A DNA stretch of 64,000 nucleotides, taken from positions 1,550,001 to 1,614,000 of the forward strand of contig VRMN01000004.1 of assembly GCA_008690995.1 (NCBI GenBank), in the 5' to 3' direction. Made by a program: the position numbers and the translations under genes. The notes beneath the pieces were generated by a model that saw only the letters and a list, made by a program, of their open reading frames with translations, searched no databases and was not told where the DNA came from. Shown here piece by piece: positions 46,699 to 57,721 of this stretch. The stretch's first letter is position 1, and each line of letters starts with the position of its first letter. The stretch is from Porphyridium purpureum. Its lineage: Eukaryota > Rhodophyta > Bangiophyceae > Porphyridiales > Porphyridiaceae.

Positions 46699-48615
46699 CT
46701 CGCGCTCGGCCCGTTCTTCCCCTTCCCCACCCCAGATACACACATGCACGCACACAGAGGCACAGAGTCGCAGAGACACTCACACACCTTCGTCCTTCGT
46801 CTCCCTCTTCTTCCGTCCTCGCCACGTTGCACAAGCCATCCTCCATTCACTGTACATCTGGGTACACTCTTTATTCTAAATCGCACCTTTTTTAGTATGA
46901 ACGCCCGGCCGGCGTGCGACACAAACCGCTTGGACCGAAAATGAATAGCCAAACAAAAAAACCGGTTATTCAGCTAAACGGCTTCACTCGTGTTGCGCCG
47001 TTTCCGCGCTTCGCATTGCAGCTCTATCAGAATGATGCAATTGTATTGAACGGTCTCAAGGATAACAAAGTAATGTGACGAACAATGGTTTATCGGTTTC
47101 ATTCTCTCGGCTCGTGCTTAAAAGCAAAAAAAAAAAGACATCGCGAGTTGCTTTCTTGACTGCGGCAAAGTGTGAAAGTTCGTACGTGCTATACGGAATT
47201 GAGTCACGGACATGCACCGCGCACAGCGCTTAGACTGGATGTTCTGCGCAGCGTTTGAAACACGCACATTTTCGGAATGGCAAGGGCAGAGACGCATCTG
47301 GACCACACCGTGCTAGCATGCCTTGTCAGTGGTCATCTGACCTTCTCCGAATGGCGCTGCTTTTCTCAGCGTGATCCATCTAGCATGGGACCGTGTTGTG
47401 TCCGGAACATTTCGACGTGACTCTGCGGAGGTAGGGCACAGCGAAAGGGTACGTGCCCGTCCCGACAGTTTTGAGCATGCAGCATGGAAGGTTTTCGAAC
47501 ACGACCCAAAGATTTCCTGATTCTGCGCACACCCAAGCGGCTAGTCAATAATAAGGTGTCAATAGATCGCAACGGCTAATTCTTAAGGATTTCCATTGGG
47601 CCCGATGAGTAATCTCCAAAGACCGGCTCGCGGCTGAATCACTTGGGCGACATACCGTTGCCAAGCAGTGAGGAAATATGATGCTCGCCGAGGTTTTCTG
47701 TGGTCTATCGGAAATAAGACTGTCTGCATAAATTTACATTCAGGTCCGAGATCGGAGACCAAATATTTCTTCTTTTGGAGACACTTCGATCCTTCCAAAA
47801 CGTCAAGAAACCCACAAAACTCAAACGATTCACGGAGAAAGCAATGGCATGGAACCTTGGGATTGCTTTCCATCGCAAAAGGTCTCATCTTCCCACACCT
47901 TGGCAGCGTCTACGAGAAGGATGGTGTCGTCACATTCACGACTGCTTTCACGCTGCGTGCAGCAGACCCCAGAGCTGCACACGAAGACGCCCTGTGCTTC
48001 AAAGTTCCGCGAAAGAAAAAATTCCTTGGCAGCGCTGAAGCCCCGGTCCACAACCGAAAGGCAGGCCGCGGACTTACGCAAACACACCTTGGCACTGACC
48101 ATTTTGGCGTTGATTTGTCTGCAGGTGCGGCACTTCCCGATAGTGAACGATCACTGATCAGCGCCAGCGCGGTTTCACCAAAGCTGGCACTTCATGCCCA
48201 TGCAGACGTGCGCGCTGCACGCGCAGCCAGGCCTCGCTGCCGCCACATCAGCGTGCTGCCGGACAGAGAAGTCACATTCGCCGGACTCTGGGCCATCATG
48301 TCAGTTCCCTCCTTGAGCGCTCATGCTCATGCCGCGAGATATCATGCCGCAGCTGCGGCCGGGTCTTCTCTCCTCAGCTTCTTCCTTTCCGACGCATGTT
48401 GTATCCAAGCGCCTAGTCAAACATTCTTCTCAGGCGGACCAGCGCCTCGCCTGGCAGTGGTCCAGACTTTTGTCAAAAGCGCGCGCACTCACAGAGCAAC
48501 AACACGCGCGGTCCTGCTTGGTTGCGAGGCAGGCAAAGTGTGTGTGTGAGAGCGGGAGACCGGTCTAGGGCATGGGCTTGCGCTGCCAAAGCTCGCGCGG
48601 CGCTGGAGAGAAACC
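46699..48615. other. Gene-poor region, 1.9 kb
   Basis: Left part: promoter of the PTPS-like gene with purine leader and CTGTAC (46850-46855). The middle has poly-A (47127-47138) and no gene. From 47668 to 48549 one + strand frame stays open for 293 codons, which is long for chance at this composition, but it starts with GTG and has no ATG in its first two-thirds. It could be an exon, a remnant or chance. See the separate entry. Confidence 0.45.
47668..48549 (+). other. Long open frame of uncertain status
   Basis: A 293-codon open frame, not antisense to a known gene. The translation is Ala/His/Ser/Arg-rich in its second half with no recognisable domain. There is no ATG near its start; TCTGCAG at 48119-48125 could be a splice acceptor for an exon starting in the second half. 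It ends 66 bases before SF3B3. Kept as uncertain: spliced gene, remnant or chance. Confidence 0.25.
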
Positions 48616-51600
48616 ATGCAGCTGTACCACTTGACGCTACGGCAGAGCGGGCAGGTCGAAAAGATCGCATACGGCTCGTTCTCGGGCGCCAAGCGGCATG
48701 AGCTTGCGGTGATCAGCGGCTCGCGTGTGCGCCTGTACGCGGTGGCGTCCGTTGGGGATAGCAAGACTCGACGATTGGTGCCGAAATGCAGCGTCGACTG
48801 CTTCGCGCGCATGCAGAGCATCCAAGCTGTGCGCGTGCCAGGTGCAAAAACGGACCGCATACTGCTGAGCTCGGATGCCGGCAGGCTTGTCTTGCTCAAG
48901 GCTGTCATCTCCGACGCCACAGGAGCGCTCACGCTTGTCTCAGAACAGTGTGAGACGTATGGCAAGTCCGGCATGCGCAGAGACGTCCCGGCAAAACACA
49001 TGGCTGTCGACCCGAAGGGCAGAGCCGTCATGATCGCTGCTATTGAGGCCAAGAAGCTCGTTTACGTTTTGGGCAGAACTGCAGAATCAGAAAATATCAC
49101 GCTCAGCTCGCCTATCGAGGCTCACCGCCCGGACCACGTAGTGATCGATGTGGTTGCGTGCGACGCCGGCTATGGCAATCCGCTCTTCGCTGTGCTGGAG
49201 CAGCAGAATTATGCGAGTAATGCTGCGACAAGTATGGCTCCGATATCGCAGCCTCACCTGAAATCACGCGCGTTGGGCTCGGCGTCGCTTCCGCCCAAGG
49301 TGCTGACCCTCTACGAGCTCGACCTCGGAATCAATCACGTGAGACGCAGGAAATCGATTCTTGTGAACCCGTCCTCGCATAAGCTGATTCCGCTACCAGG
49401 GGCTCCGGAGGGGCCAGGTGGTGTGCTTGTGTGCTCATTCGGCCGAGTGTCCTACTACACGTTGACAGCGTTCGACGAGGACGGCGCGGACGGCAGCGAC
49501 TCGCAATCTGCCACGCTGGTTTGCCAGATTCCGCTCCGTAACGAGTCTGACACCGCAGATATTCAGGCCGAGGTGCTGATCAGTGCTTATGCGTTGCATC
49601 GCCAGCGCGGTATGTTCTTCCTGCTCATGGCGAACGAATTCGGTGACCTGCTGAAGCTTGATTTTACGCTTTCCACTGCAACGGCGCCAGCGCAAGTCTT
49701 GGCTCGTGACGACCCGCCAGCATCCGTGACGGCGACGCAAATGAGTCTGTACTACTACGACTCTTTGCCAGGCCCAACGCTCGACTTTGTAATCACGAAG
49801 AACGGCTGTTTGTTCAATGCGTCTGAAGCTGGCGACCACGGTCTCTACCTGATACAGTCCCTAGAAGAGGCAGACAATGTGGAGGATGGAATTTGTACCT
49901 CTGCGCACGGATGTCTGGGTGACTTTGACACAATCATTCCACCAACGCTGCGCCGAAAGGTCTTTTTTGACGCCCGACGGGCGCTTCGGAACTTGCTGGT
50001 TCTTGATCGGCTCGAGTCCCTCGCACCTTTGCTTCGGCCCTGCGCTCCGAATTCAGACGCACCAGACTTGAGCGTCGTGCAACCTTCTGGTGAGCCTGAG
50101 ACAGAAAGTGACCAGATATCCAAGGACGCATGCATTGTGGCCGGTGCGGGATCGCGTCGTCTCGTGAGGCTGCACCGGTCTCTCGCTGTCACTGAGCTTG
50201 CCGTGTCCGAGTTGCCAGCGCGCGCGCTCAATGCATTCAGCCTGCAGCTGGAGCCTGATGGAGAGGACCGCTTTGTCTTGGTTTCCTTTGCGAACGCCAC
50301 GCTGCCTCTACAGGTTGGAGAGTCCATTCAGGAAGCCACCGCGGTTCCTTTTGTCAAAACGGAGCGCACACTCGCAGCATGCACTTTGTACGATGGGAAA
50401 ATGATCCAGGTGCATCGACTCGGGTTTTGTGTCATTCAGGCGCACGCTCCGGCCGCACGCTCTGCACCAGCAGCGGAAACAGATGTCAAGCAAAACGGAA
50501 ACGATACAGATTCTGTCCTCGCAGATGCAAACGAGGCCATTGTTCCCGCAACCGCTTCTGTCGCGGAATCTGTTTCGTTTACAGTAGCACAGGATCATCT
50601 TCTCGCACCCAAAAACAGGGCGACTGACAAGTACCCGGAGGAGCCCTCGGTGCTGCAGGCGGCCGTCAGCGCATCGCAGCTCATCTTGGTTACAAACAAG
50701 AAGCAGTTGATGTACTTCATTCTTGATCCCTCAAGTGGGCAGATGCGGCTTGCGAGTCGGATGGACTTGGTGAGCAGCGAATCCGTTTCCGATGAGAAGA
50801 GCGACAATGCTGTGTCATCGATTTGTCTACCGGGTACCGCTCACGTTCTTGCCGGCTCACAAGATCTTTCGGCAAGCGTGCCATTGGCTTTGAGCTTGGC
50901 ATGCAATACCTCAGCGCCTAGTGATACTTATGCAGGTCTGTGCGCTGTCGCATTAGGGCGCTCGCTGCGAGTGCTCAAGCTGACGCCTTCGGCCGGGGAC
51001 GTGCGGTCGAATTCAAGCGCGCGGCTAATTACGCCTACCGCGCTTCAAATGCTGCCTGCAGATGTCAGCGATGTTACGTTTATCCCGCTGCAAGGTGGCG
51101 ACTTTGCCATGTTGGCGGCTACACGCGCGGGAAGCGTGGTGTATTCGACAGTGGACCACGTAAGTGGTACAATTAGTGGCCGGTTTGCACGCTTACTTGG
51201 TACAGATGCTGTGCACTTTTTTGATGTGCGACTCGTTCGCGCGCAGCTAGCTGAATCTGTCTTTTCTGCGGTTCGCAGTCAGAATCAGCCACATATGTAT
51301 CGCCCACCCCTCGTTGTGGCGGTGTGCGGATCGAGCGGGACAAGTTGGCTCGTGCGGAACATCACGTCCTTTGGTACGTCCGCGGGAGGTTTGCTTTTCA
51401 GTCCGCTTCGTGGAGTCCATATGGAGCGCGGTTGCAGTTTCGCGTCCTCGCACATCTCACCAGGTGGCCTTGTGGGCGTGCACAAGGGTAAGTTGCTCAT
51501 CGCAGTCATTGATGAGATCGAAGGCGTGCTCCTTTCGTTGGAAGAATCAACCTCCGAGCATGCGGCGTTCCATGCTACTTTCGCGTCCGCACAGCACACA

Positions 51601-52994
51601 GTTCGTCGTGTTTTGAGCTTGGGGCAGAAGTCTGGCCATGAATCGTCGCAGAGGGCAGGAACGCGAAATGCTCAGAGTCACCTAGGCGCTTCATTGCAGT
51701 ACGTCGTGTTGGAAGCGGACCCTGTTCATCGGGGAAGTGGTGGTGTGACAACCAAGGCCGGTGCGTTGGCGTCGCGCGTTTGCTTTCGTCGGACGAGGAA
51801 GACATGCCGGCGCTTTCGGCCCCATTCGTGTCTTGCACAGACCTAAGCGAAGACCAGCTGTCAGAGCGAGGGGCGATGAATGGTACGCGATTGATTTTTT
51901 GGGACAAGCCAAACATGCCACACGTGTGCGTGAGCTTAATTGGTGCGGACACTAATACGCCTGCCGTGATCCGCACGTACAAGGTAGAGGAAGGCAGCGC
52001 TGGGGCCGGTACGTCTGTGAATGAATCTCCGGAGGAAAGCGTAGAGGCCGGCAAGCTAGCCTTGCAGGCGGCCGTGCAAGCGCCGAAATCATCGCCCGCA
52101 CCACTGCAAACAGGACTTGTTCGCATTCACGATACAGTGGTCGAAGGTGTCTGCAACGTTCTGTGTGAGTTTGGAGGTCGTTTATTGGCGGGTGTGGGTC
52201 GATCGCTGTTGCTCTTTGACCTCGGGAGGAAAAAGCTGCTCAAAAAGTGCGAAACGGCGCATGTAGTCCAACACAAGATCGTGGACATCAGTCCCGCAGG
52301 CGGCTGCCGGCTCTTCGTGGCCGACGTTCAAAGTTCAGTCTCCGTGGTCGAATATGATCCGGAGTACAATGTATTTCTGGCGCTGGCGGGCGATCCAGTG
52401 CCTCGCTACTGTTCCAGCATTCTGGCGCTCGACTACTGTACGGTTGCGGTGGGCGACAAGTTTGGTAATGTTGCGGTATTGAGTATACCCATCAGCTGCA
52501 GCGCCGCTCCTATGGCTGCAGCGGCGGCAGCAGCAACAATGTCTACAAACAATTGCCTACCGGATGAGCAGCGCTTTTTGCTGACGCTTGAGGCATGCTT
52601 TCATGTTGGTTCCGTGGTCACGGGTCTTCTGAAGATGAATTCTGTCGACTCCCTTCTGACCAGCGGTAATGGCAGCAGTGGTGGTGTGCTGGTCTACACG
52701 CTAATTGACGGTACGGTGGGAGCGCTGCTGCCGTTCGATACCAAACAGAGCGTCAGCTTCATGGCGAACGTGGAGCGAGCCATGCGCGAACGACGTGAGC
52801 TTCTTCTGGCTGGGCGGGACCATCTTGCGTATCGGTCAAGCTTTTATCCCGTCAAGCACGTCATTGACGGCGATTTGTGCGAGCTCTTCGCGTCGCTTTC
52901 GCCAGCTGATCAGGCGGCAGTTGCCAGCAAAGCCAGGGTCGGTACCGCGCTTGTTCTCACCCGCCTACAGGCGCTGCGCTTGGCTGCCATGTAA
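48616..52994 (+). CDS. SF3B3: Splicing factor 3B subunit 3 (SF3B3/SAP130), two exons
   Basis: Exons 48616-51760 and 51841-52994 encode about 1432 aa of the U2 snRNP protein SF3B3, a triple beta-propeller of the CPSF160/DDB1 family. The N-terminus (MQLYHLTLRQSGQ, then AVDPKGRAVMIAAIEAKKLVYVLGR and SSPIEAHRPDHVVIDVV) and C-terminus (YRSSFYPVKHVIDGDLCELF) match SF3B3, not DDB1 or CPSF160. The reading frame changes between about 51720 and 51860. A GT-AG intron of 80 nt (51761-51840; donor GTGCGT, acceptor GTCTTGCACAG) restores it exactly, joining Ala-Asp-Leu-Ser-Glu. A sequencing indel is the alternative. It is longer than human SF3B3 (1217) because of several insertions. Confidence 0.93.
51761..51840 (+). 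other. Putative 80-nt spliceosomal intron in SF3B3
   Basis: Donor GTGCGT and acceptor TTCGTGTCTTGCACAG with a pyrimidine-rich run before it. Length is 2 mod 3, as needed to join the two reading frames. A shorter alternative (51761-51801, 41 nt) has the same donor but a poor acceptor. No other intron in a protein gene is demanded by this window. Confidence 0.6.
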
Positions 52995-53073
52995 ATAGAT
53001 GTAGGTTTGCTTTACTTTTTACAGAGCACAGAAGACGCTCACAACGGGGACGCGAGTGCATTCACGCCCGTCA

Positions 53074-55131
53074 TCAAGTCAGCTCGTCCTCCAGATACTG
53101 GTACTCGAATCGGAAGTCGGCCTTGTAGCGGTTCAGCCAACCAACATCGGTGTCATGGCGCAGAACATAGTCAAAGTACACGTAGGTTCCCTGCTCGAAA
53201 TCATCAGCGAGAACGGTGGGCTCGACGTGGCGCTGAAACCACGTGCAATACTTTTTGTGGAAGCGCCAGTTCTGTTTCTTCAGCTGCTTGGCGGCCAGGT
53301 ACTGCTGCAACGTGCCCGGCTGGTAGTAGAACACGTAGAATAGCGTTTCTGGGCCAAAGCGCTCAAACACCTTCTCGTTTTCCAAGTTGGGCGGCATCTT
53401 CTGCGGGAAGCACGCTGGCGTATTCACTGAATTGTGCCCATTCGCCTGCTTCAAGCCTTGCTTGCGCTTCATGCTTGCAAATTCAGACTCGGCCGACACT
53501 GGCATGCCCGTGCGCAACGCAAACTCTAGCGCTTGTGCGGATGACAAGCCCGCACGCTCCGCGTCCGGCGCGTCCTTGGGTATCGCAGGAGCCGCGGAGG
53601 CTGAAGCACCGCGCAAACCACTGCTGCCCATTCCGGATAAATCGAAGGGATCCATACTAGCCCCTTGTGCCTGCCCACCAGCTTGCGCGGCGCTTTCGTG
53701 GCCGACTGCGGTTGAAGGAGTTGGTGAGGATGACATACCACCACGCAGGCCTGCATGTGGCGCGTTTGTCGCAGAAGGATGCATGCCTGTTGCGCTGATC
53801 TTTGGCGACGCAGAGCCACCCTGTGCGGCCTGAGCCGGCGCTGGGGAGGGCACAGGAGCCGGGGCTGCAGAGACCATCGGCGAAGGTGCTCGCCCCGGAA
53901 CTGCCGCTGGGACCGAAGCGAGAGTGGGCGTTGTTCCCGTCGCAACAGCAGAGACCGCAGAAGGCGCAGAGCCCTTCACGATCGAGCTGAACGCAAGCGG
54001 GGGTGCAATAGTATCGACGCCACTCGCCGCCGCGGCCGCGGCGTAGTCCACTGCCTTGACTCCGTTTTCAGATGACGTCGCGGAGGGGGCCTTCATCGAG
54101 CTCTTGGCGGCCGGCGAGGAGCCGAGCCGCGCATTTTCCGACCCCTTGGGTTCTGGTGCGCTGCCGCCGACCTGCACAGGCCCTGGCCTGGCGGCAGTCT
54201 TTCGAGGTATGGATACTGCCGACGACGCGTTCAAAATCGACGGCGACGCCGATGGGGAAGATGACAACGTCGCCACTTTTGCGACATTATTGCTGGTTGG
54301 CGGCCGCGGAATATCCTTGCCTGCTGCATTTCTCGCGGAGCCTTGCGCGTTCAACTCGTCTATTTCAACTCCAGCGGCCGCTGCCGCGGCGGTATCCTCC
54401 TCTTCCTTCTTGCTTAGAAAAGCAGACGCCGGTACGGCATCGAGGTCGAGGTCGTCGTATAGCGTGTCGTCGTCCATGAAATCTGGGTCCTGATTGCTGT
54501 CCAAGTAGTACTCGATGGAGTCCTTGAGGTCGTTGGCCTGCTCGGGAGTGATGGTCTCATTGTGCACGGCACGCAGCACTTTCTCCAGCATGTCCTGGTG
54601 GAAGACGTGCCGCTCCATAGTGCTTTGCACGTCATTGGACTTTTCGGACGCGGTGCCTGTGCCGCCCTTCTTCTTCTTGCCCTGGGTCTTGATTGCCTCG
54701 AGCTCGGCCTCCAGCTCCTCGAGCTGGTCGCCCAGCCGAGTAATAAAGTCCGCGACCCAGTCGCCCACTTCCTGCTTGGCGCGCTCCTTGGGGTCCGTGC
54801 GGTCCAGTTGCAAGCCCTCCTTGCTGAACGCCTTTGTCTTGGTCTCCTTCTCGCAGATCTTGAACTTTTCCATCTTGGACTCGATCAGTTTGCGGTACGA
54901 GTCGAGCTTTGTCTTGTCCTTTATGGAACTATCGCCCTGCCACGACTTGATCTGGTCGCGCAGGCGCTGGAGCTTCTTAATCTCCTTCTTCAAGTCGCCC
55001 TCATACTTTTCCTTCTGCGCGGGCGTCGCGGCGCTGTACACCTTGTCCCATATCTGCTCAAAGACCACCACACCCTCGTCGACCTTTTTGAACACAATCT
55101 CGATTTCCTTCTGCAACTTGCGGTTCGCCAT
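53074..55131 (-). CDS. CNOT3: CCR4-NOT complex subunit 3/5 (NOT3)
   Basis: 685 aa. The N-terminal Not3 coiled coil (MANRKLQKEIEIVFKKVDEG, then FEQIWDKVYSA, KLQRLRDQIKSW, SYRKLIESKMEKFK) spans about 1-235. The middle is Ala/Pro/Ser-rich linker. The C-terminal NOT box from about 570 reads FPQKMPPNLENEKVFERFG, LFYVFYYQPGTLQQYLAAKQL, WRFHKKYCTWFQRH and QGTYVYFDY. It forms the NOT module with NOT1 and NOT2 and links the deadenylase to targets, including Pumilio-bound mRNAs. Its stop lies 79 bases from that of SF3B3. Confidence 0.97.
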   Translation of the reverse strand: MANRKLQKEIEIVFKKVDEGVVVFEQIWDKVYSAATPAQKEKYEGDLKKEIKKLQRLRDQIKSWQGDSSIKDKTKLDSYRKLIESKMEKFKICEKETKTKAFSKEGLQLDRTDPKERAKQEVGDWVADFITRLGDQLEELEAELEAIKTQGKKKKGGTGTASEKSNDVQSTMERHVFHQDMLEKVLRAVHNETITPEQANDLKDSIEYYLDSNQDPDFMDDDTLYDDLDLDAVPASAFLSKKEEEDTAAAAAAGVEIDELNAQGSARNAAGKDIPRPPTSNNVAKVATLSSSPSASPSILNASSAVSIPRKTAARPGPVQVGGSAPEPKGSENARLGSSPAAKSSMKAPSATSSENGVKAVDYAAAAAASGVDTIAPPLAFSSIVKGSAPSAVSAVATGTTPTLASVPAAVPGRAPSPMVSAAPAPVPSPAPAQAAQGGSASPKISATGMHPSATNAPHAGLRGGMSSSPTPSTAVGHESAAQAGGQAQGASMDPFDLSGMGSSGLRGASASAAPAIPKDAPDAERAGLSSAQALEFALRTGMPVSAESEFASMKRKQGLKQANGHNSVNTPACFPQKMPPNLENEKVFERFGPETLFYVFYYQPGTLQQYLAAKQLKKQNWRFHKKYCTWFQRHVEPTVLADDFEQGTYVYFDYVLRHDTDVGWLNRYKADFRFEYQYLEDELT

Positions 55132-56104
55132 GCCTGCCTATTGCTTGCATGCGCGCGCGCCGCTCCTCACCACCCACCCGCCCTCGCGACTCTATCCTTT
55201 TCCCTCCCTCCCCTCTCGCCGCTTCTCTTTCCCCCATCCTTGACTTTTCTAGGGTTTCATTCCTCGACACTGTACCTCAGCATTCCGTCATTCCATCACT
55301 CCCCACGTTTCATACACGCAAGCGCCGTTTATATATGAACACGCACCTTTGCATTTCCTTTCAATGCGTCATGACACGCTGTACGTCCAAGTACAGTTAC
55401 GTGTTGAGCGTGTCATCAGATGAACCAAACCGAACCGATCCGATAAGGAACTGAGAAGGAACTGAACCGAGAAGGGATCGGAATTGGTGCGCGCCTAGCC
55501 TGAGCGCGAAGAACCGACACGACAAACAACAGACCCGCACTCGCGGGACAGAAGAACACCGGGAGCGCGCGCGTGCATGCACGTGTGATATTGTGATCCA
55601 GGGCGCCAAACCTGTGTCTGTCGTTGTCGTGGTTGTGCTGTGTAGTTGTTGAGGATGAAGAGGCAGAAAGTCTGTGTTTTATACAGCTGCTGTTCCAGCA
55701 CCTCCTGCACTGCTCTCCTTGTCGTCGCAAACGCATCTATCCTTCTCGCGTGCCGTGCCGTGCCGTGCCGTGCCGTGCTTCGCCCTGTTCTGTTCCAACC
55801 TTTTCGTGTTCCACTCCGGTTTAGCAGTGAACAGGTAACTGTACACTATCACCAGGATTAGGGTTTGTGTGTTTGTGTTTTTGGCGCGCGTTTTTGTGAG
55901 TGTGATTGTGGTGGCGGCAGAAATCAGGAAGAACGCGCGCGAAAACTGTTCGCACGGGACGCGCGCTGGTGTGTATGTAAATCGGGGCGTTTGAGTATGA
56001 ACCACTGCGCCGAAACCCTAGACACGAGTGGCGTGATGGGCGTTGAAGGGGAGAAAGGGGGGAAGAGGGGGAGGGAGAGAAGGTGGGAGAGAGAGGAGGC
56101 GCAG
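55132..56104. promoter_or_regulatory. Divergent promoter (NOT3 / beta-propeller gene)
   Basis: Head-to-head region rich in shared elements. Pyrimidine leader of NOT3 (55175-55245) ends in CTAGGGTTT (55249-55257). CTGTAC/GTACAG lie at 55270-55275, 55379-55384, 55391-55396 and 55839-55844. AACCGAACCGATCCGA is at 55428-55443. Telo-box-like TTAGGGTTT (55858-55866) and AAACCCTA (56015-56022) precede the GA leader (56044-56100) of the plus-strand gene. A TGCCG 5-bp repeat is at 55751-55775. Confidence 0.6.
55751..55775. repeat. TGCCG 5-bp tandem repeat
   Basis: Five perfect copies of TGCCG in the NOT3/propeller intergenic region. Confidence 0.85.
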
Positions 56105-57721
56105 ATGGCGGACTCGGAGAGTGCGGCGCCTGGCGCTGGCGGTAGTGCTGGCGCCGCTAGTGCCGCTAGTGCCGCTGTGCCGCTGGTGCCGCTGGTGGCG
56201 CTGGTGGCGCTGGTGCCGCTGGTGGCGCTGGTGGCGCGGTGAAGCGGACGTACGCGGAGATGCGCGCGACGGATGCGCGCGAGGTGCCGCGCGGGATCGC
56301 GACGCGCAGGAGCGGCATGGCGCGCGCGCGAGGTGGCGTCGGGGCGGGTGCGCGTGGCGTGCTGCGAGGATGCGGCGGCCTGCTGGGAGGAGGGCGAGCT
56401 GCTGGAAATGGAGTCCGCCGAGCTGCTCACCAACCCGCGCCGCAGGAGGGTCAACGCGCTGTTCCGCACAAATGGCGGCGATGATCCGCACCTGATGAGG
56501 AGAATACAGCGAAGACAGCTCTCGCACGCCGGCGCTTCGCACTTTAGCAAGTTTGCCCCGCGCGATAAGCTGCGCAACATGCAGCTCGCAAGCGAGCTGG
56601 ATACATTTGACGACGAGTGCGTCAAGCCGCGCGCGCCATTTGCCCAGCGCCGCTCGAAAGTGGTCGAGATCGTCTCTCATGGGTCGCTCATGCTTGCGCT
56701 GACGCTCACCGGCGTGTGCGCTGCCTTTGACGTCCGCTCGGGCAAACGGCTCTGTTTCTTAAACGTGTCGGACACAGAAATCATCCGCTCCTTGTTCTTG
56801 AACCGTGCTAATCAGAGCGTAGTGACGGTGTCGGTCTTCCAGGATGATAACTATAGCTCGCTCAAGTGTCGCAGTACGCCGCTAGAGTATATTCGCCGAC
56901 AGCGCCCGCAGGACGGCTTTGAGCTCTTCGAGTCTGAATGGCTCAAGTGGCCTGGCTTTGTAGAGTTCGACGATACAAACGGCAAGGTACTGACCTTTTC
57001 TGCCCGAGACCGCACGTTCAAGGTGTGGGATCTCACCAATTACAGCTTGCTGTATGAAATTCGCGATTCGCGGATCCAAGAAATCAAGATCTCGTTGGGC
57101 ATCATGCTGCTTGTCTTCACGCGCAGTCCGGGCTACGTACCTTTACAAATTGTAGACATTGAGACGGGCGAAGTGCTCAAAGATTTCCACCACCTGCTCA
57201 AGCGCTCGCGGAAAATCGACTTTATGGAGCAATTCAACGAGAAGCTTTTGGTGAAGCAGGAAAACGAAAACCTGCAAATTATTGACGTTCGCACAGGCGA
57301 TATTGTGGAGGTGGCGCGGAGCAAGTTCTTGACGCCTTCGGCGTTCATCTTTTTGTACCAAAGCCACATGTTTCTGACGTTTCGAAACGGGCAAGTCACA
57401 GTGTGGAATTTCAAAGGCGAGCTGGTCACAACGTTTGACGACCACCGTCTGTGGTATCAAGATACCAACACTAACAATATTTATATCACGGGCAACCAAG
57501 AGCTGATCATTAGCTACTGCAAGCAACAGGAGTGCTCGCACGGAAGCATCAACATCTCTTCGATTGCAAAGGGCAAGTGCTTTGCCAAAATCACATGCAG
57601 CCACGACGACAACCGCCACCGCCTTGCGCTGGAGGATGTCACGTCACTTTTCTACAACGAGGATCGTAACGAAATCTACACTGGAAACCGCAACGGGCTC
57701 GTGCACGTGTGGTCGAACTGA
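56105..57721 (+). CDS. Conserved WD40-like beta-propeller protein
   Basis: The ATG after the GA leader (56105) begins MADSESAAPGAGG, but the frame changes twice before the body of the protein: within a GCCGCTGGT-type repeat (near 56176) and within a GCGCGC run (near 56322). Coding-like sequence (KRTYAEMRATDAREVPRG) lies between. The frame from 56273 to 57721 is continuous and holds the conserved part: NPRRRRVNALFRTNGGDDPHLMRRIQRR, LTFSARDRTFKVWDL, DFHHLLKRSRKIDFMEQFNEKLLVKQ, TGNRNGLVHVWSN. It is a WD40-type propeller of the plant/algal kind with unknown function. The simplest reading is small indels in GC repeats (assembly) over an intact gene; ATG 56408 is an alternative start. Confidence 0.75.
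56157..56240. repeat. GCCGCTGGT/GGCGCTGGT 9-bp repeat
   Basis: About nine units encoding Ala-Gly-rich sequence near the start of the propeller gene. One unit is a base shorter than its neighbours (near 56176). Confidence 0.75.
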
